Source: Fodinibacter sp963763015 (GTDB taxonomy: Bacteria > Actinomycetota > Actinomycetes > Actinomycetales > Dermatophilaceae). Taken from it: a stretch of DNA of 64,000 nt. The stretch is from contig CAVXML010000008.1 in NCBI GenBank assembly GCA_963763015.1, positions 186,001 to 250,000 of the forward strand. Reading direction: 5' to 3'. Under the pieces are notes generated by a model that saw nothing but the letters and a program-made list of their open reading frames with translations, was not told the origin of the DNA and searched no databases. The translations under genes were made by a program, and so were the position numbers. This document shows positions 39,638 to 47,756 of the stretch, piece by piece. How positions within the stretch are numbered: the stretch's first letter is position 1; every line of letters begins with the position of its first letter.

Positions 39638-41497
39638 ATGGCTGAGGTCCCGAACCTGCTCGGCGGTCGCTACGAGGTGGGCGACCTCCTCGGGCGCGGC
39701 GGCATGGCTGAGGTGCACCGCGGCTACGACACCCGGCTGGGCCGCCCCGTGGCGATCAAGATGCTGCGCAGCGAGCTGGCCCGCGACAACACCTTCCTCA
39801 GCCGCTTCCGCCGCGAGGCACAGGCCGCCGCCGGCCTCAACCACTCCTCCATCGTCGCCGTCTACGACCACGGCGAGGACGTCGCCGTGGAAGCCGGCGG
39901 AGCCCAGGTCAAGGTGCCCTACATCGTCATGGAGTTCGTCGACGGCCGCACCCTGCGCGACGTCATCACCGAGCGTGGCTCCCTGCCACCGGCCGAGGCG
40001 TTACGGATGACCGAGGGGGTGCTCGACGCCCTGACCTACAGCCACCGCGGCGGGATCGTGCACCGCGACATCAAGCCCGCGAACGTCATGATCGGCGTCG
40101 ACGGGGCGATCAAGGTCATGGACTTCGGCATCGCCCGTGCCATGGCCGACGCCAACGCGACGATGACCCAGACCTCCGCCGTCATCGGCACCGCCCAGTA
40201 CCTCTCACCCGAGCAGGCGCAGGGGCAGTCGGTCGACGAGCGCTCCGACCTGTACTCCACCGGCTGCATGCTCTTCGAGCTGCTCACCGGACGCCCCCCG
40301 TTCCTCGGCGACAGCGCCGTCTCGATCGCCTACCAGCACGTCGGCGAGCAGCCCCTGCCCCCGTCACGGCTCGTCGAGGGCATCTCCGAGGACCTCGACG
40401 CCGTCGTGCTGCACTCCCTCGCCAAGCAGCGCGAAGCGCGGTACCAGAGCGCGGCCGAGTTCCGTGCCGACCTCCAGGCCGTCCGCCTCGACCGCCCCAT
40501 CAGCGACGCGGCCCGTGGGTCCGCCGCCGCCCTCGCGGGTGCCGCGGCGGCCGGCGCCGTCGTGGCGGGAGCCGCCACCGAAGCCCTCCCGGCCCTCGGT
40601 GGTGCGGAGACGATGGCGTATGCCGGTGCCGGGATCCCCGCGGCCGAGCCGGTGGCCGGGACGGGCACCGAGACGATCCCCGGGACGGAGGAACCCGAGA
40701 AGAAGCGCAACCCGGCGATGATCATCCTCCTGGTGCTGGCCGCCCTCGCCGCCCTGGGCGCCCTCACCTGGGGTCTCCTCACCGCTCTCAGCGACGAGGA
40801 GACGCCACAGGTCGCAGTGCCCGCGGTCGTCGGCCTGCCCGAAGCGACCGCCGTGGCCCGCATCGCGCAGGCCAACCTCGTCGCGGAGTCCACCACGGCC
40901 GCCAGTGACACGGTCCCGCAGGGAGAGGTCATCAGCCAGACCCCGGATGACGGCACCCAGGTCGACGAGGGCAGCACCGTACGCATCACCGTGTCCGCGG
41001 GGCCCAGCGCGATCACCGTTCCGGACCTGCGTGGCAGGACGGTGGCCGAGGCCCGGGCCCAGCTCACCGACCTCGGGCTCGCGCTCGGGGAGGTGGAGGA
41101 GGTCGACGACCCCGAGACCCCCAAGGACCAGATCATCGACTCCAACCCCGCCTCCGGAACCGGGGTCGCACCCGGGTCGAAGGTCAACGTCAGGGTCGGG
41201 ACCGGTGAGGTGGCGGTGCCCAACGTCGTCGGGCGCTCGCAGAGCGACGCCCAACGGCTGCTCGCCGACGCCAACCTCCAGGTGGAGACCGAGTTCCAGC
41301 AGACGAACTCGGTGGCCGAGGGGCAGGTCATCTCCCAGGAGCCCAAGGACGGCACGTTGGAGATCGGCGGCACGGTGAAGATCGTCGTCGCCCAGAAGGA
41401 GCCGCCGGTCGTCACGCCGACGACGGTGACCCCGACGCCGACTCCCACCGAGACCCCGAGCGCCACCCCGTCACCGACGGACAGCCCGAGCCCCTGA
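39638..41497 (+). CDS. pknB: PASTA-domain serine/threonine kinase PknB
   Basis: This is a 619-residue membrane kinase that senses cell-wall fragments. The kinase domain covers about residues 10-275 with the glycine loop GRGGMAEV, Lys41 in VAIK, HRDIKPAN and DFGIA, and a Thr-rich activation loop (ATMTQTSAVIGTAQY). An Ala-rich juxtamembrane linker and one helix (about 365-387) follow, then three PASTA repeats (VVGLPEATAV, LRGRTVAEAR, VVGRSQSDAQ) and a Pro/Thr tail. The start ATG has AAGGAG 8 bases upstream. It is the only kinase in this operon; the pknA gene found in mycobacteria is absent. Confidence 0.96.
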   Translation: MAEVPNLLGGRYEVGDLLGRGGMAEVHRGYDTRLGRPVAIKMLRSELARDNTFLSRFRREAQAAAGLNHSSIVAVYDHGEDVAVEAGGAQVKVPYIVMEFVDGRTLRDVITERGSLPPAEALRMTEGVLDALTYSHRGGIVHRDIKPANVMIGVDGAIKVMDFGIARAMADANATMTQTSAVIGTAQYLSPEQAQGQSVDERSDLYSTGCMLFELLTGRPPFLGDSAVSIAYQHVGEQPLPPSRLVEGISEDLDAVVLHSLAKQREARYQSAAEFRADLQAVRLDRPISDAARGSAAALAGAAAAGAVVAGAATEALPALGGAETMAYAGAGIPAAEPVAGTGTETIPGTEEPEKKRNPAMIILLVLAALAALGALTWGLLTALSDEETPQVAVPAVVGLPEATAVARIAQANLVAESTTAASDTVPQGEVISQTPDDGTQVDEGSTVRITVSAGPSAITVPDLRGRTVAEARAQLTDLGLALGEVEEVDDPETPKDQIIDSNPASGTGVAPGSKVNVRVGTGEVAVPNVVGRSQSDAQRLLADANLQVETEFQQTNSVAEGQVISQEPKDGTLEIGGTVKIVVAQKEPPVVTPTTVTPTPTPTETPSATPSPTDSPSP

Positions 41498-41554
41498 GCG
41501 GACCGGGTTCGTCACGGGTGCCGGCTGCGCTCGGATGCCGGGTGCCCGGCCGGG

Positions 41555-42220
41555 TCAGCCGGCCGCGACCATGCGGGCCACGCCCGCGGCGTCGTGCACG
41601 AGTGGGCTGAGACCGGCCGAGCGCGCGACGGCATCCGGCATGCCGCACAGCTCGAGCCAGTTGGCCAGCATGCGGTGACCACCGTGGGTGAGCACCGACT
41701 CCGGGTGGAACTGCACCCCGTGCAGCGGCAGGGTGGCATGGCGAACGGCCATGATGACTCCCGACTCGGTGCTGCCGTTGCGCACGAGCGTGTCCGGCAG
41801 GGTGGCGGGGTCGATCGTCAGCGAGTGGTAGCGCGTCGCGGTGAACGGGTCGGGCACCCCCGCCAGGACGCCCGAGCCGTCGTGGTGCACCTGCGAGGTC
41901 TTGCCGTGCAGCAGCTCGGGGGCGCGTCCGACGGTGGCGCCGAACACCACGCCGAGGGCCTGGTGCCCAAGGCACACCCCGAGCATCGGCTGCTCCCGCT
42001 CCGCGCACGCCTCGATCATCGGCATCGAGACGCCGGCCTCCTCGGGGGTGCCCGGGCCCGGTGAGACCAGGACGCCGTCGAACTCCGCTCCGTCCCCCGG
42101 CGCCACGGCGTCGTTGCGCACGACCTCGCACTCGGCCCCGAGCTGCTCGAGGTAGCCGACGATCGTGAAGACGAAGCTGTCGTAGTTGTCGACGACGAGG
42201 ATGCGGGTCACGTCGCCCAT
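41555..42220 (-). CDS. Glutamine amidotransferase of anthranilate/aminodeoxychorismate synthase
   Basis: This is a 221-residue class I glutamine amidotransferase that supplies ammonia for anthranilate (TrpG) or aminodeoxychorismate (PabA) formation. The nucleophile cysteine is in LGVCLGHQALGVV, and the His-Glu pair in GVQFHPESVL. The N-terminal DNYDSFVFTI is typical. The chromosomal position next to pknB matches the mycobacterial trpG/pabA gene. The ATG at 42220 is used; an in-frame GTG at 42211 is possible. It is convergent with pknB and follows the small membrane-protein gene by two bases. Sequence alone does not decide between tryptophan and folate. Confidence 0.93.
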   Translation of the reverse strand: MGDVTRILVVDNYDSFVFTIVGYLEQLGAECEVVRNDAVAPGDGAEFDGVLVSPGPGTPEEAGVSMPMIEACAEREQPMLGVCLGHQALGVVFGATVGRAPELLHGKTSQVHHDGSGVLAGVPDPFTATRYHSLTIDPATLPDTLVRNGSTESGVIMAVRHATLPLHGVQFHPESVLTHGGHRMLANWLELCGMPDAVARSAGLSPLVHDAAGVARMVAAG

Positions 42221-42222
42221 TG

Positions 42223-42399
42223 TCACCCGGCGGACCCGGTCCCCGCTCCCACGGTGTTGTCCGTGAACGGCAGCCAGGTGCTCACGGTGGGGAACACCCA
42301 CGCGAAGAGCACGACGACCACGAGCAGCGCGAGCCCGAGGCAGAGGACCGCCCGCACCCAGGCGGGCCCCGGCAGTGAGCGCCACAGCGCGCCGTACAT
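42223..42399 (-). CDS. 58-residue single-helix membrane protein
   Basis: A short gene lies between the sortase and amidotransferase genes. The minus-strand ATG at 42399 opens MYGALWRSLPGPAWVRAV, followed by a clear membrane helix (LCLGLALLVVVVLFAWVF, about residues 19-36), and ends at TGA 42223. Its start is 3 bases after the sortase stop, and its stop is 2 bases before the amidotransferase start, so it is inside an operon. Codon use is coding-like. Function is unknown; similar short proteins accompany actinobacterial sortase loci. Confidence 0.7.
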   Translation of the reverse strand: MYGALWRSLPGPAWVRAVLCLGLALLVVVVLFAWVFPTVSTWLPFTDNTVGAGTGSAG

Positions 42400-42402
42400 C
42401 CC

Positions 42403-43089
42403 TCAGGCCGCCTTGGGTGCGACGAGCCAGGCAGCGGGGTCCCACTCGTCGCGCGGCACGGCCTCGACGAGCCGGGCGTGCACCACGAACCGCTCGGTCG
42501 CGCTGTACCTCGGGTGGCACGAGGTGAGGGTGAGCAGCGCCTCGGTCGGCGCCTCGCCGGGGTACCCCGGCACCGGGCCGATGACGGCGACGTCGCTCGG
42601 GCGCACGATCCGCCGCTCGGTCACCTCGTAGACGAAGACCTCCTCCGCCGTCTCGACCACCACGCGGTCGCCCTTCACGAGTCGGTCGACGTCGTGGAAG
42701 GGCCGGCCGTGGGTCGTGCGGTGCCCCGCGAGGGCGAAGTTGCCCACGGCGCCGGGGCCGGCCGAGCCGGCGTAGTGGCCGACCCCCAGGGCGAGGACGT
42801 CTCGTCCGGTGCCCTCGAGCACCGGCCGCGCGTAGTCGGTGCCGAACCGGGGGATGCGGACGATCGCGAACGCGCCCCTGGTGCCCGCCGCCGTCTCCCG
42901 GATGCCGTCCGCCCCCGCAGCCCGCGCGCCCTGCCCGGCGAACCGCTCCTCCAGGCTCGCCACGATGCCGGCCTGCTCGCGGTCCGCCACGACGTCGGTC
43001 CACCACAGCTGCCAGGCCGCGAAGAGGAGGAGCAGCACCCCCAGCGTGAGGAGGAGCTCGCCGGCCCAGCCGACGAGGCGACGGAGCAT
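42403..43089 (-). CDS. Class E sortase
   Basis: This is a 228-residue sortase, a membrane-anchored transpeptidase that joins proteins carrying a C-terminal sorting signal to the wall or to each other. An N-terminal helix (about residues 10-30) anchors it. The catalytic residues are in NFALAGHRTTHG (His), LTLTSCHPRYSATERF (Cys and the following Arg). The TLTSC form is typical of class E in high-GC actinobacteria, which recognise LAxTG-like signals. No sortase substrate is encoded in this window. The ATG at 43089 overlaps the stop of the DUF881 gene. Confidence 0.92.
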   Translation of the reverse strand: MLRRLVGWAGELLLTLGVLLLLFAAWQLWWTDVVADREQAGIVASLEERFAGQGARAAGADGIRETAAGTRGAFAIVRIPRFGTDYARPVLEGTGRDVLALGVGHYAGSAGPGAVGNFALAGHRTTHGRPFHDVDRLVKGDRVVVETAEEVFVYEVTERRIVRPSDVAVIGPVPGYPGEAPTEALLTLTSCHPRYSATERFVVHARLVEAVPRDEWDPAAWLVAPKAA

Positions 43090-43841
43090 CACGGCTGGGT
43101 GACCTGGGCGCTCTCCGGCACGATCGTGCCGACGTAGGGGGGAAGGGTCTGCTCACCGACCCGCTGCACGTCGTACCCGAGACCGACGGCCACCGACCAG
43201 TCCCGCAGGTTCGCCACCTCCGGGTCGGACTCGAGCGCGGCCTGCATCTTGTCGGTGTCCCCCACCGCCGTCACGACGTAGGGCGGGGAGTAGACCCGAC
43301 CCTGGAGGATGAGGGTGTTGCCGACGCAGCGCACGGCGCTCGTCGAGATGATCCGCTGGTCCTGGAGCATCATCGCCTCCGCCCCGCCCGCCCACAGGGC
43401 GTTGACGACCGCCTGCACGTCCTGCTGGTGGATGACGTAGTCGTCCGGGTCCGCTCCGGCGGGCACCTCGCCACCGGCCAGCCTGGCGTCGTCGAGCTCC
43501 ACGCGGATCGCCGGGCCGGTCATCTCGGTGCGACCGGCGGCCGCTGCCAGCTCGTTGGCCTGGAGCTCGAGCCGCTGGGTCTGCCTGTCGCCAGGGGCCA
43601 GGGCCGCGGTGGCCTCGTCGACCTGGCGTTGGAGCTCGCCGATCCGCGCGGACCGGTCCGCGTTCGAGCGGTTCTGGACGCGGATGAGGTCGGGGAGCTC
43701 CGCCTGGTCGGTGCGCAGGTCCTCGCCGCCGGAGGCGCGCACGCTCGACGCGAAGAGCGCGCCCGCGACCAGGGCGGCGACGGGCACGAGCCATGGCCAG
43801 GCGGAGGGTCGCTCCACCTGCCCACCGTGCGTCCCGGTCAC
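43089..43841 (-). CDS. DUF881 domain membrane protein
   Basis: This is a 250-residue protein with one N-terminal helix (about residues 15-33), a coiled-coil stretch (about 50-100, rich in ARIGELQRQVDEATAAL) and a C-terminal DUF881 domain (VNALWAGGAEAMMLQDQRII, GRVYSPPYVVTAVGD). DUF881 proteins are common beside the pknB and crgA genes in actinobacteria and are probably extracytoplasmic, with a role in division inferred from location. The GTG start at 43841 has AGGAGGA upstream. Its end overlaps the sortase start. Confidence 0.9.
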   Translation of the reverse strand: MTGTHGGQVERPSAWPWLVPVAALVAGALFASSVRASGGEDLRTDQAELPDLIRVQNRSNADRSARIGELQRQVDEATAALAPGDRQTQRLELQANELAAAAGRTEMTGPAIRVELDDARLAGGEVPAGADPDDYVIHQQDVQAVVNALWAGGAEAMMLQDQRIISTSAVRCVGNTLILQGRVYSPPYVVTAVGDTDKMQAALESDPEVANLRDWSVAVGLGYDVQRVGEQTLPPYVGTIVPESAQVTQP

Positions 43842-43909
43842 CGTGCGTCCTCCTGCCCTTCGTGCGTCTACGCTAGGTCACACCGATCAACGCCACGAGG
43901 AGAGTGTTC

Positions 43910-44161
43910 GTGCCCGAGTCCAAGGGTCGCAACAAGGCCGTCTACACCCCGCCGCGCTCGGCGAAGAAGGACCCGGGCCCCAACCCCCGTTGGTACGTGC
44001 CCCTGATGCTGGGGCTCATGCTGCTCGGCCTCGTGTGGGTCGTCACCTACTACATCTCCGGGGCGAACCAGTACCCGGTTCCCGCTCTGGGGCGCTGGAA
44101 CCTCGGGGTCGGCTTCGGCCTCATGATGGGCGGCTTCCTCATGACCACACGGTGGCGCTGA
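43910..44161 (+). CDS. crgA: Cell division protein CrgA
   Basis: This is an 83-residue two-helix membrane protein of the CrgA family, which helps assemble the septal complex and interacts with FtsZ and PBPs. Residues 1-30 are basic and cytoplasmic (VPESKGRNKAVYTPP), then the conserved NPRWYVPLMLGLMLLG helix and a second helix with NLGVGFGLMMGGF, ending MTTRWR. I use the GTG at 43910, which has GAGGAG at 43897-43902 seven bases upstream, not the earlier GTG at 43904. It is divergent from DUF881, and a TAGGTC -10-like element lies at 43874-43879. Confidence 0.94.
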   Translation: MPESKGRNKAVYTPPRSAKKDPGPNPRWYVPLMLGLMLLGLVWVVTYYISGANQYPVPALGRWNLGVGFGLMMGGFLMTTRWR

Positions 44162-44184
44162 CCCAGCCGCCACGCTGGACCCCG

Positions 44185-44206
44185 TTGTCCACAGGGGTTG
44201 TCCCCA
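44185..44206. other. Two DnaA-box-like sequences after crgA
   Basis: TTGTCCACA (44185-44193) is identical to the DnaA box consensus of high-GC actinobacteria. A second close match, TTGTCCCCA (44198-44206), starts 13 bases later. They lie in a 93-base gap between convergent genes close to where oriC is expected. Binding is inferred. Confidence 0.45.
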
Positions 44207-44254
44207 CTGGGGACGAATGACAGCCGTGTAACCCTCCGGCCTCCGGCGGGGCCA

Positions 44255-45166
44255 TCACGGCCGAGGGGATCCGGCGACACCGTCCGTGCGCAGGAACTGG
44301 ATGCGCAGGGTCGGGCTGTCCTCGGGGACGACGAACACCACGCCCAGGTCCGTTGACCAGCCGTCGCTGATGAGGAAGTAGCTGCCCTGGGCGTACTCCA
44401 GGAGCCGCAGTCCGGAGTATCGGTAGCGTGTCGACGATGCCTCCGGCTCCTCCTCGACCGTCACGCCCGGCCCCTCGAGGTGCAGGGGCTCGTCGCTGCT
44501 GAGCACCACCCCGGGCAGGACCTCGACGGGGTCCGCGTCGATGTCGGCCGCCAGGTCCGCCCCGTCGGTGAAGGCGTAGTTGGAACCGGTCCAGAAGAGA
44601 CACACCAGCGCGACGACGACCCCCGTCGCCTGGAGGACCTCCACCCGGCGCCGCGCGTGCGGGTCCGCCCCCATGTCGACGCCGCCGAGGTGCGCCGCGT
44701 AGAGGAGGAGCAGGGCGCCGACCCCGATGCTCACCGGCCACAGGACGTACGCCAGGGAGCGGGCCGGGCGGACCAGGCCCAGCAGCGCGACGGACGCGGG
44801 CAGAATCAGCCAGCCGAAAGCGATCAGGCGCAGCGCCCACCGCGCGGAGGCGGCGTCGTCACTGGGGTCGTCGTTGCGCAGGGCTGCCGCCCGCGGGCTG
44901 AGCCAACGGTCGAGCAGGACCCACAGCGCCGCCAGGACACTCACGCCCAAGAGCAGAACCAGCACCGTCTCGACGCTGCGCAGCACGTAGTCCTGGGTCG
45001 ACATGGAGAAGACCGACTCGGAGAGCCCCAGTTGGGTCGCCGCGGTCTCGGCGAACTTCCAGCCGATGAAGACGAGCAGGGAGGTGATGACCACGACGTT
45101 GGCCAGCAGGCCGATGAGCGGTCGCAGGATCGTCGCCAGACCGCCGTCGGGTCGCTCGTCGGCCAC
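44255..45166 (-). CDS. Polytopic membrane protein of unknown function
   Basis: This is a 303-residue protein with about five membrane helices in its first 195 residues, including LLANVVVITSLLVFIGWKF and VETVLVLLLGVSVLAALW. The C-terminal domain of about 110 residues (DLAADIDADPVEVLPGVVLS, SGLRLLEYAQGSYFLI) is probably extracytoplasmic. I do not recognise a named family. It lies 6 bases downstream of a lipoprotein gene on the same strand, so the two are probably one transcript and may form an envelope complex. Confidence 0.75.
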   Translation of the reverse strand: MADERPDGGLATILRPLIGLLANVVVITSLLVFIGWKFAETAATQLGLSESVFSMSTQDYVLRSVETVLVLLLGVSVLAALWVLLDRWLSPRAAALRNDDPSDDAASARWALRLIAFGWLILPASVALLGLVRPARSLAYVLWPVSIGVGALLLLYAAHLGGVDMGADPHARRRVEVLQATGVVVALVCLFWTGSNYAFTDGADLAADIDADPVEVLPGVVLSSDEPLHLEGPGVTVEEEPEASSTRYRYSGLRLLEYAQGSYFLISDGWSTDLGVVFVVPEDSPTLRIQFLRTDGVAGSPRP

Positions 45167-45172
45167 CGCTGC

Positions 45173-46006
45173 TCACCCCTGCGCCGGCGCCGGCAGGCCG
45201 TCCGTGCCGTCCTGGGTGCCCGAGCCGTCCGGGCTCTCCGTGCCGGCCGTGCCGTCAGTGTCGGGGGCCGGGCCCTCGGTGGCCTCGCCGTCGCCCGGCT
45301 CGGTGGCCTGGCCGTCGCCCGGCTCGGGGGTCTCAGGTGCATCGCCGTCTCGCGGGTCCTGCCGTGGGTCCACCTCCGGCCACGCCGGTGCCTCCCCTGA
45401 CTCGCAGGTGACGCCGTCACGCGACACCAGCCGCAGCGCCCCCACGAGCGACTTGTAGAGCTCACAGTCGTAGCGGTAGGTACCGGCATCCTGGCCGTCG
45501 GCGTCGAGGACGAAGAACTCCCGATCCATCCCCCCCAGGCCGTAGGCCGCGGCGCCGTCCAGCCACCTCCCCGAGGCGTCACGGTCGCCGGCGCACAGGC
45601 TGACGCCGGCCTCGTAGAGAAGGACGCTGCGAGGTGACTTCAGGTCCTGCCAGACGGTGTCCAGCGTGCTGCGAGCCTCACCGCAGTCGCCGGCCTGGAG
45701 GGGGACGTAGACGTCGTCCTCCACAACGTCGGCCGGGGTCCGCGGCCCTCCGGGCAGCGCGAAGATCGAGAAGTCCGTGCCGTCGTCCCCGTCGTCCTCG
45801 CCGTCCCCGTTCTCCCCCCCACCGTCGTCACCCCCGCCGTCGTCACCGTCGTCCTCGGTCTTCGTCACGGAGGTCGTCGGCGAGGAGCCGTCGGAGTCGT
45901 CCTCCCCGCCAGGGGCCGTGAACGCCCCGCTCCCGCAGGCGGCGAGAAGAAGGGCCAGGACGCAGGCCACCGCCCCACCTCGCGCCTGCGTCGTCCGCTC
46001 GGACAC
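45173..46006 (-). CDS. Putative lipoprotein with acidic low-complexity linkers
   Basis: This is a 277-residue probable lipoprotein. The lipobox LLAAC follows a hydrophobic segment, so lipid would attach near residue 22. A Gly/Asp/Glu run (about residues 45-75) and a Pro/Asp/Gly/Thr-rich C-terminal tail (about 215-277) flank one folded region with four cysteines (AGDCGEA, VSLCAGD, YDCELYK, VTCESGE) that could form two disulfides. The GTG at 46006 has AGGGAGTG about 8 bases upstream. It is first of a two-gene unit inserted between crgA and the rhomboid gene. I do not recognise the domain. Confidence 0.72.
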   Translation of the reverse strand: MSERTTQARGGAVACVLALLLAACGSGAFTAPGGEDDSDGSSPTTSVTKTEDDGDDGGGDDGGGENGDGEDDGDDGTDFSIFALPGGPRTPADVVEDDVYVPLQAGDCGEARSTLDTVWQDLKSPRSVLLYEAGVSLCAGDRDASGRWLDGAAAYGLGGMDREFFVLDADGQDAGTYRYDCELYKSLVGALRLVSRDGVTCESGEAPAWPEVDPRQDPRDGDAPETPEPGDGQATEPGDGEATEGPAPDTDGTAGTESPDGSGTQDGTDGLPAPAQG

Positions 46007-46105
46007 GATGCGCACTCCCTGCATCCAGCGTGGTTGCACCTGCCGTCCGACGCTAGACCTGGTGCGACCTCCGGTCAATGACGGCGCAGCCGCCCCGCCG
46101 AGGGG

Positions 46106-47014
46106 TCACACCAGGGCGTACTTGAGCATCGTGAGCGCCAGCAGGATTCCGGTGATGCCGGCCAGCCCGACCCAGTGGACCGAACGGTTCGGGGGCTGCG
46201 CCGGGCCGCGGCTGCGCCCGAGGTAGGCGATGGATGCCGCCGCCGCCGCACCGGTGAGCAGCCCGCCGAGGTGCGCCTGCCAGGCGATGTTGGGGATGAC
46301 GAACCCGATGACCGCGTTGATGGCGATCGTCACGTACATCCCGGCGGCCGGGCGCCCCAACCGGCGCTGGAGCACGAGGAACGCGCCGAAGAGCCCGAAC
46401 ACCGCCCCGGACGCGCCGACGGCACCCACGTACCAGGCCGTGGCCTCGCCGGCTGCGAGCTGCTCGGCGGTGGGGGGCGAGGACAGCAGCAGGTAGACCA
46501 CCGAGCCGCCGACGGCGCTCAGCAGGTAGACCGCGACGAAGCGGGCCCGGCCCAGCAAGGGCTCGAGGTACGTGCCCATGATCCACAGGGCGTACATGTT
46601 GAACGCGATGTGCAGCAGGCTGGACGGGCTGTGGGCGAACGCCGAGGTGAGGAAGCGCCAGGGCTCCTCGAGGCCCAGCGCCGGCACGAACGCCACGCGC
46701 CCGGTCAGCCCGGGCACCACCTGCTGCAGGACGAACACGGCGACGCAGATGCCGATGATCGTCATCGTGGCGACGGGCCGCCCGTCCGTGACCGCTCCAC
46801 CGAAGACGGTCCGCGCCGACCGCACGGTGCGAGCGCCCTCGGCCACGCAGTCGACGCACTGGATTCCGACGGCCGCCGGCCGCTGGCACTCCGGGCAGGT
46901 GGGGCGCCCGCAGCGCTGGCAGCGCACGTACGCCTCACGGTCGGGGTGCCGAGGGCACACCGGGGCCTGCTCGACGGCATCCGGGTATGCCGGTTGCTCA
47001 CTCACCTCGGTCAT
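46106..47014 (-). CDS. Rhomboid family intramembrane serine protease
   Basis: This is a 302-residue rhomboid protease that cuts within membrane helices. The catalytic serine is in the GASGAVFG motif and the histidine in AWQAHLGGLLTG; the HIAFNMYALWIMG stretch completes the site. The N-terminal 60 residues carry two cysteine pairs (CPRHP, CQRCGRPTCPEC, CVDCV), a zinc-ribbon or B-box-like module common in actinobacterial rhomboids. Six membrane helices follow. It lies 59 bases after the end of ppiA (minus strand, downstream). Confidence 0.93.
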   Translation of the reverse strand: MTEVSEQPAYPDAVEQAPVCPRHPDREAYVRCQRCGRPTCPECQRPAAVGIQCVDCVAEGARTVRSARTVFGGAVTDGRPVATMTIIGICVAVFVLQQVVPGLTGRVAFVPALGLEEPWRFLTSAFAHSPSSLLHIAFNMYALWIMGTYLEPLLGRARFVAVYLLSAVGGSVVYLLLSSPPTAEQLAAGEATAWYVGAVGASGAVFGLFGAFLVLQRRLGRPAAGMYVTIAINAVIGFVIPNIAWQAHLGGLLTGAAAAASIAYLGRSRGPAQPPNRSVHWVGLAGITGILLALTMLKYALV

Positions 47015-47044
47015 CCACCTCCGCCGGCGCCCTCCGGAGCGGGC

Positions 47045-47562
47045 TCAGTCCTCGATCTCGACGCGCTCGATCACGACGTCGTCGACCGGCCTGTCCTGGG
47101 CGCCGGTGGGCACCGCGGCGAGGGCGTCGACGACCTCGCGGCTGCGGCCGTCGGCCACCTCGCCGAAGATCGTGTGCTTGCCGTTGAGCCAGGGGTGGCG
47201 CCGACCGTGATGAAGAACTGCGAGCCGTTGGTCCCCTTGCCCATGCGCTTGCCGGCGTTCGCCATGGCGAGGAGGTAGGGACGGTCGAACTGCTTGTCCG
47301 GGTGGATCTCGTCGTCGAAGGTGTAGCCGGGGCCGGCCATGCCGGAGCCGAGCGGGCAGCCGCCCTGGATCATGAAGCCGGGAATGATGCGGTGGAAGAC
47401 GAGGCCGTCGTAGAACTTGGTGGGGTTCGTCCGGCCGGCGTCGTCCCGGTACTCCTTCGAGCCGGTGGCAAGCCCGGTGAAGTTGGCGACGGTCCTGGGC
47501 GCCTCGTTCGGGAAGAGCTCGACGACGATCGGGCCGTGGTTCGTGTGCAGGGTTGCCTTCAT
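47045..47562 (-). pseudogene. ppiA: Peptidyl-prolyl isomerase A with one-base frame break
   Basis: This is a cyclophilin-type peptidyl-prolyl isomerase: FYDGLVFHRIIPGFMIQGG and KGTNGSQFFITVGATP are intact. Near 47192-47195 (a run of four G on the plus strand) one base is missing. The frame then leaves WLNGKHTIFGEVADG and VIERVEIED, which continue in the next frame to a stop at 47045. Adding one base gives a 172-residue protein of normal length. PpiA is conserved at this location in actinobacteria, so a sequencing error is as likely as true inactivation. The ATG at 47562 has AGAGGATC upstream. Confidence 0.85.
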
Positions 47563-47692
47563 GCCGCCGATCCTCTCACGAGCGTCCGAGGCCACCCGGC
47601 CGGCCGGGAATCGCCACGGGGGAGGGCACGGGGGGCGCCGACGCGGCACCTCGTCGTGGCCCAGCACACCATCACTCGTGGGAGCGGGGCTC

Positions 47693-47717
47693 GTTTCACG
47701 GCTGCCGGACAGGGCAG
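47693..47717 (+). promoter_or_regulatory. Second putative SigB/SigF-type promoter (GTTT-N15-GGGCAG)
   Basis: GTTT (47693-47696), a 15-base spacer and GGGCAG (47712-47717) repeat the architecture seen before the ANTAR gene. The start of the DUF5324-like gene is 40 bases downstream. CAGGAT at 47715-47720 could instead be a Sigma-A -10. Confidence 0.4.
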
Positions 47718-47756
47718 GATGGGGGTCAGGCAAACAGTCCAACACGAGGAGGACAT

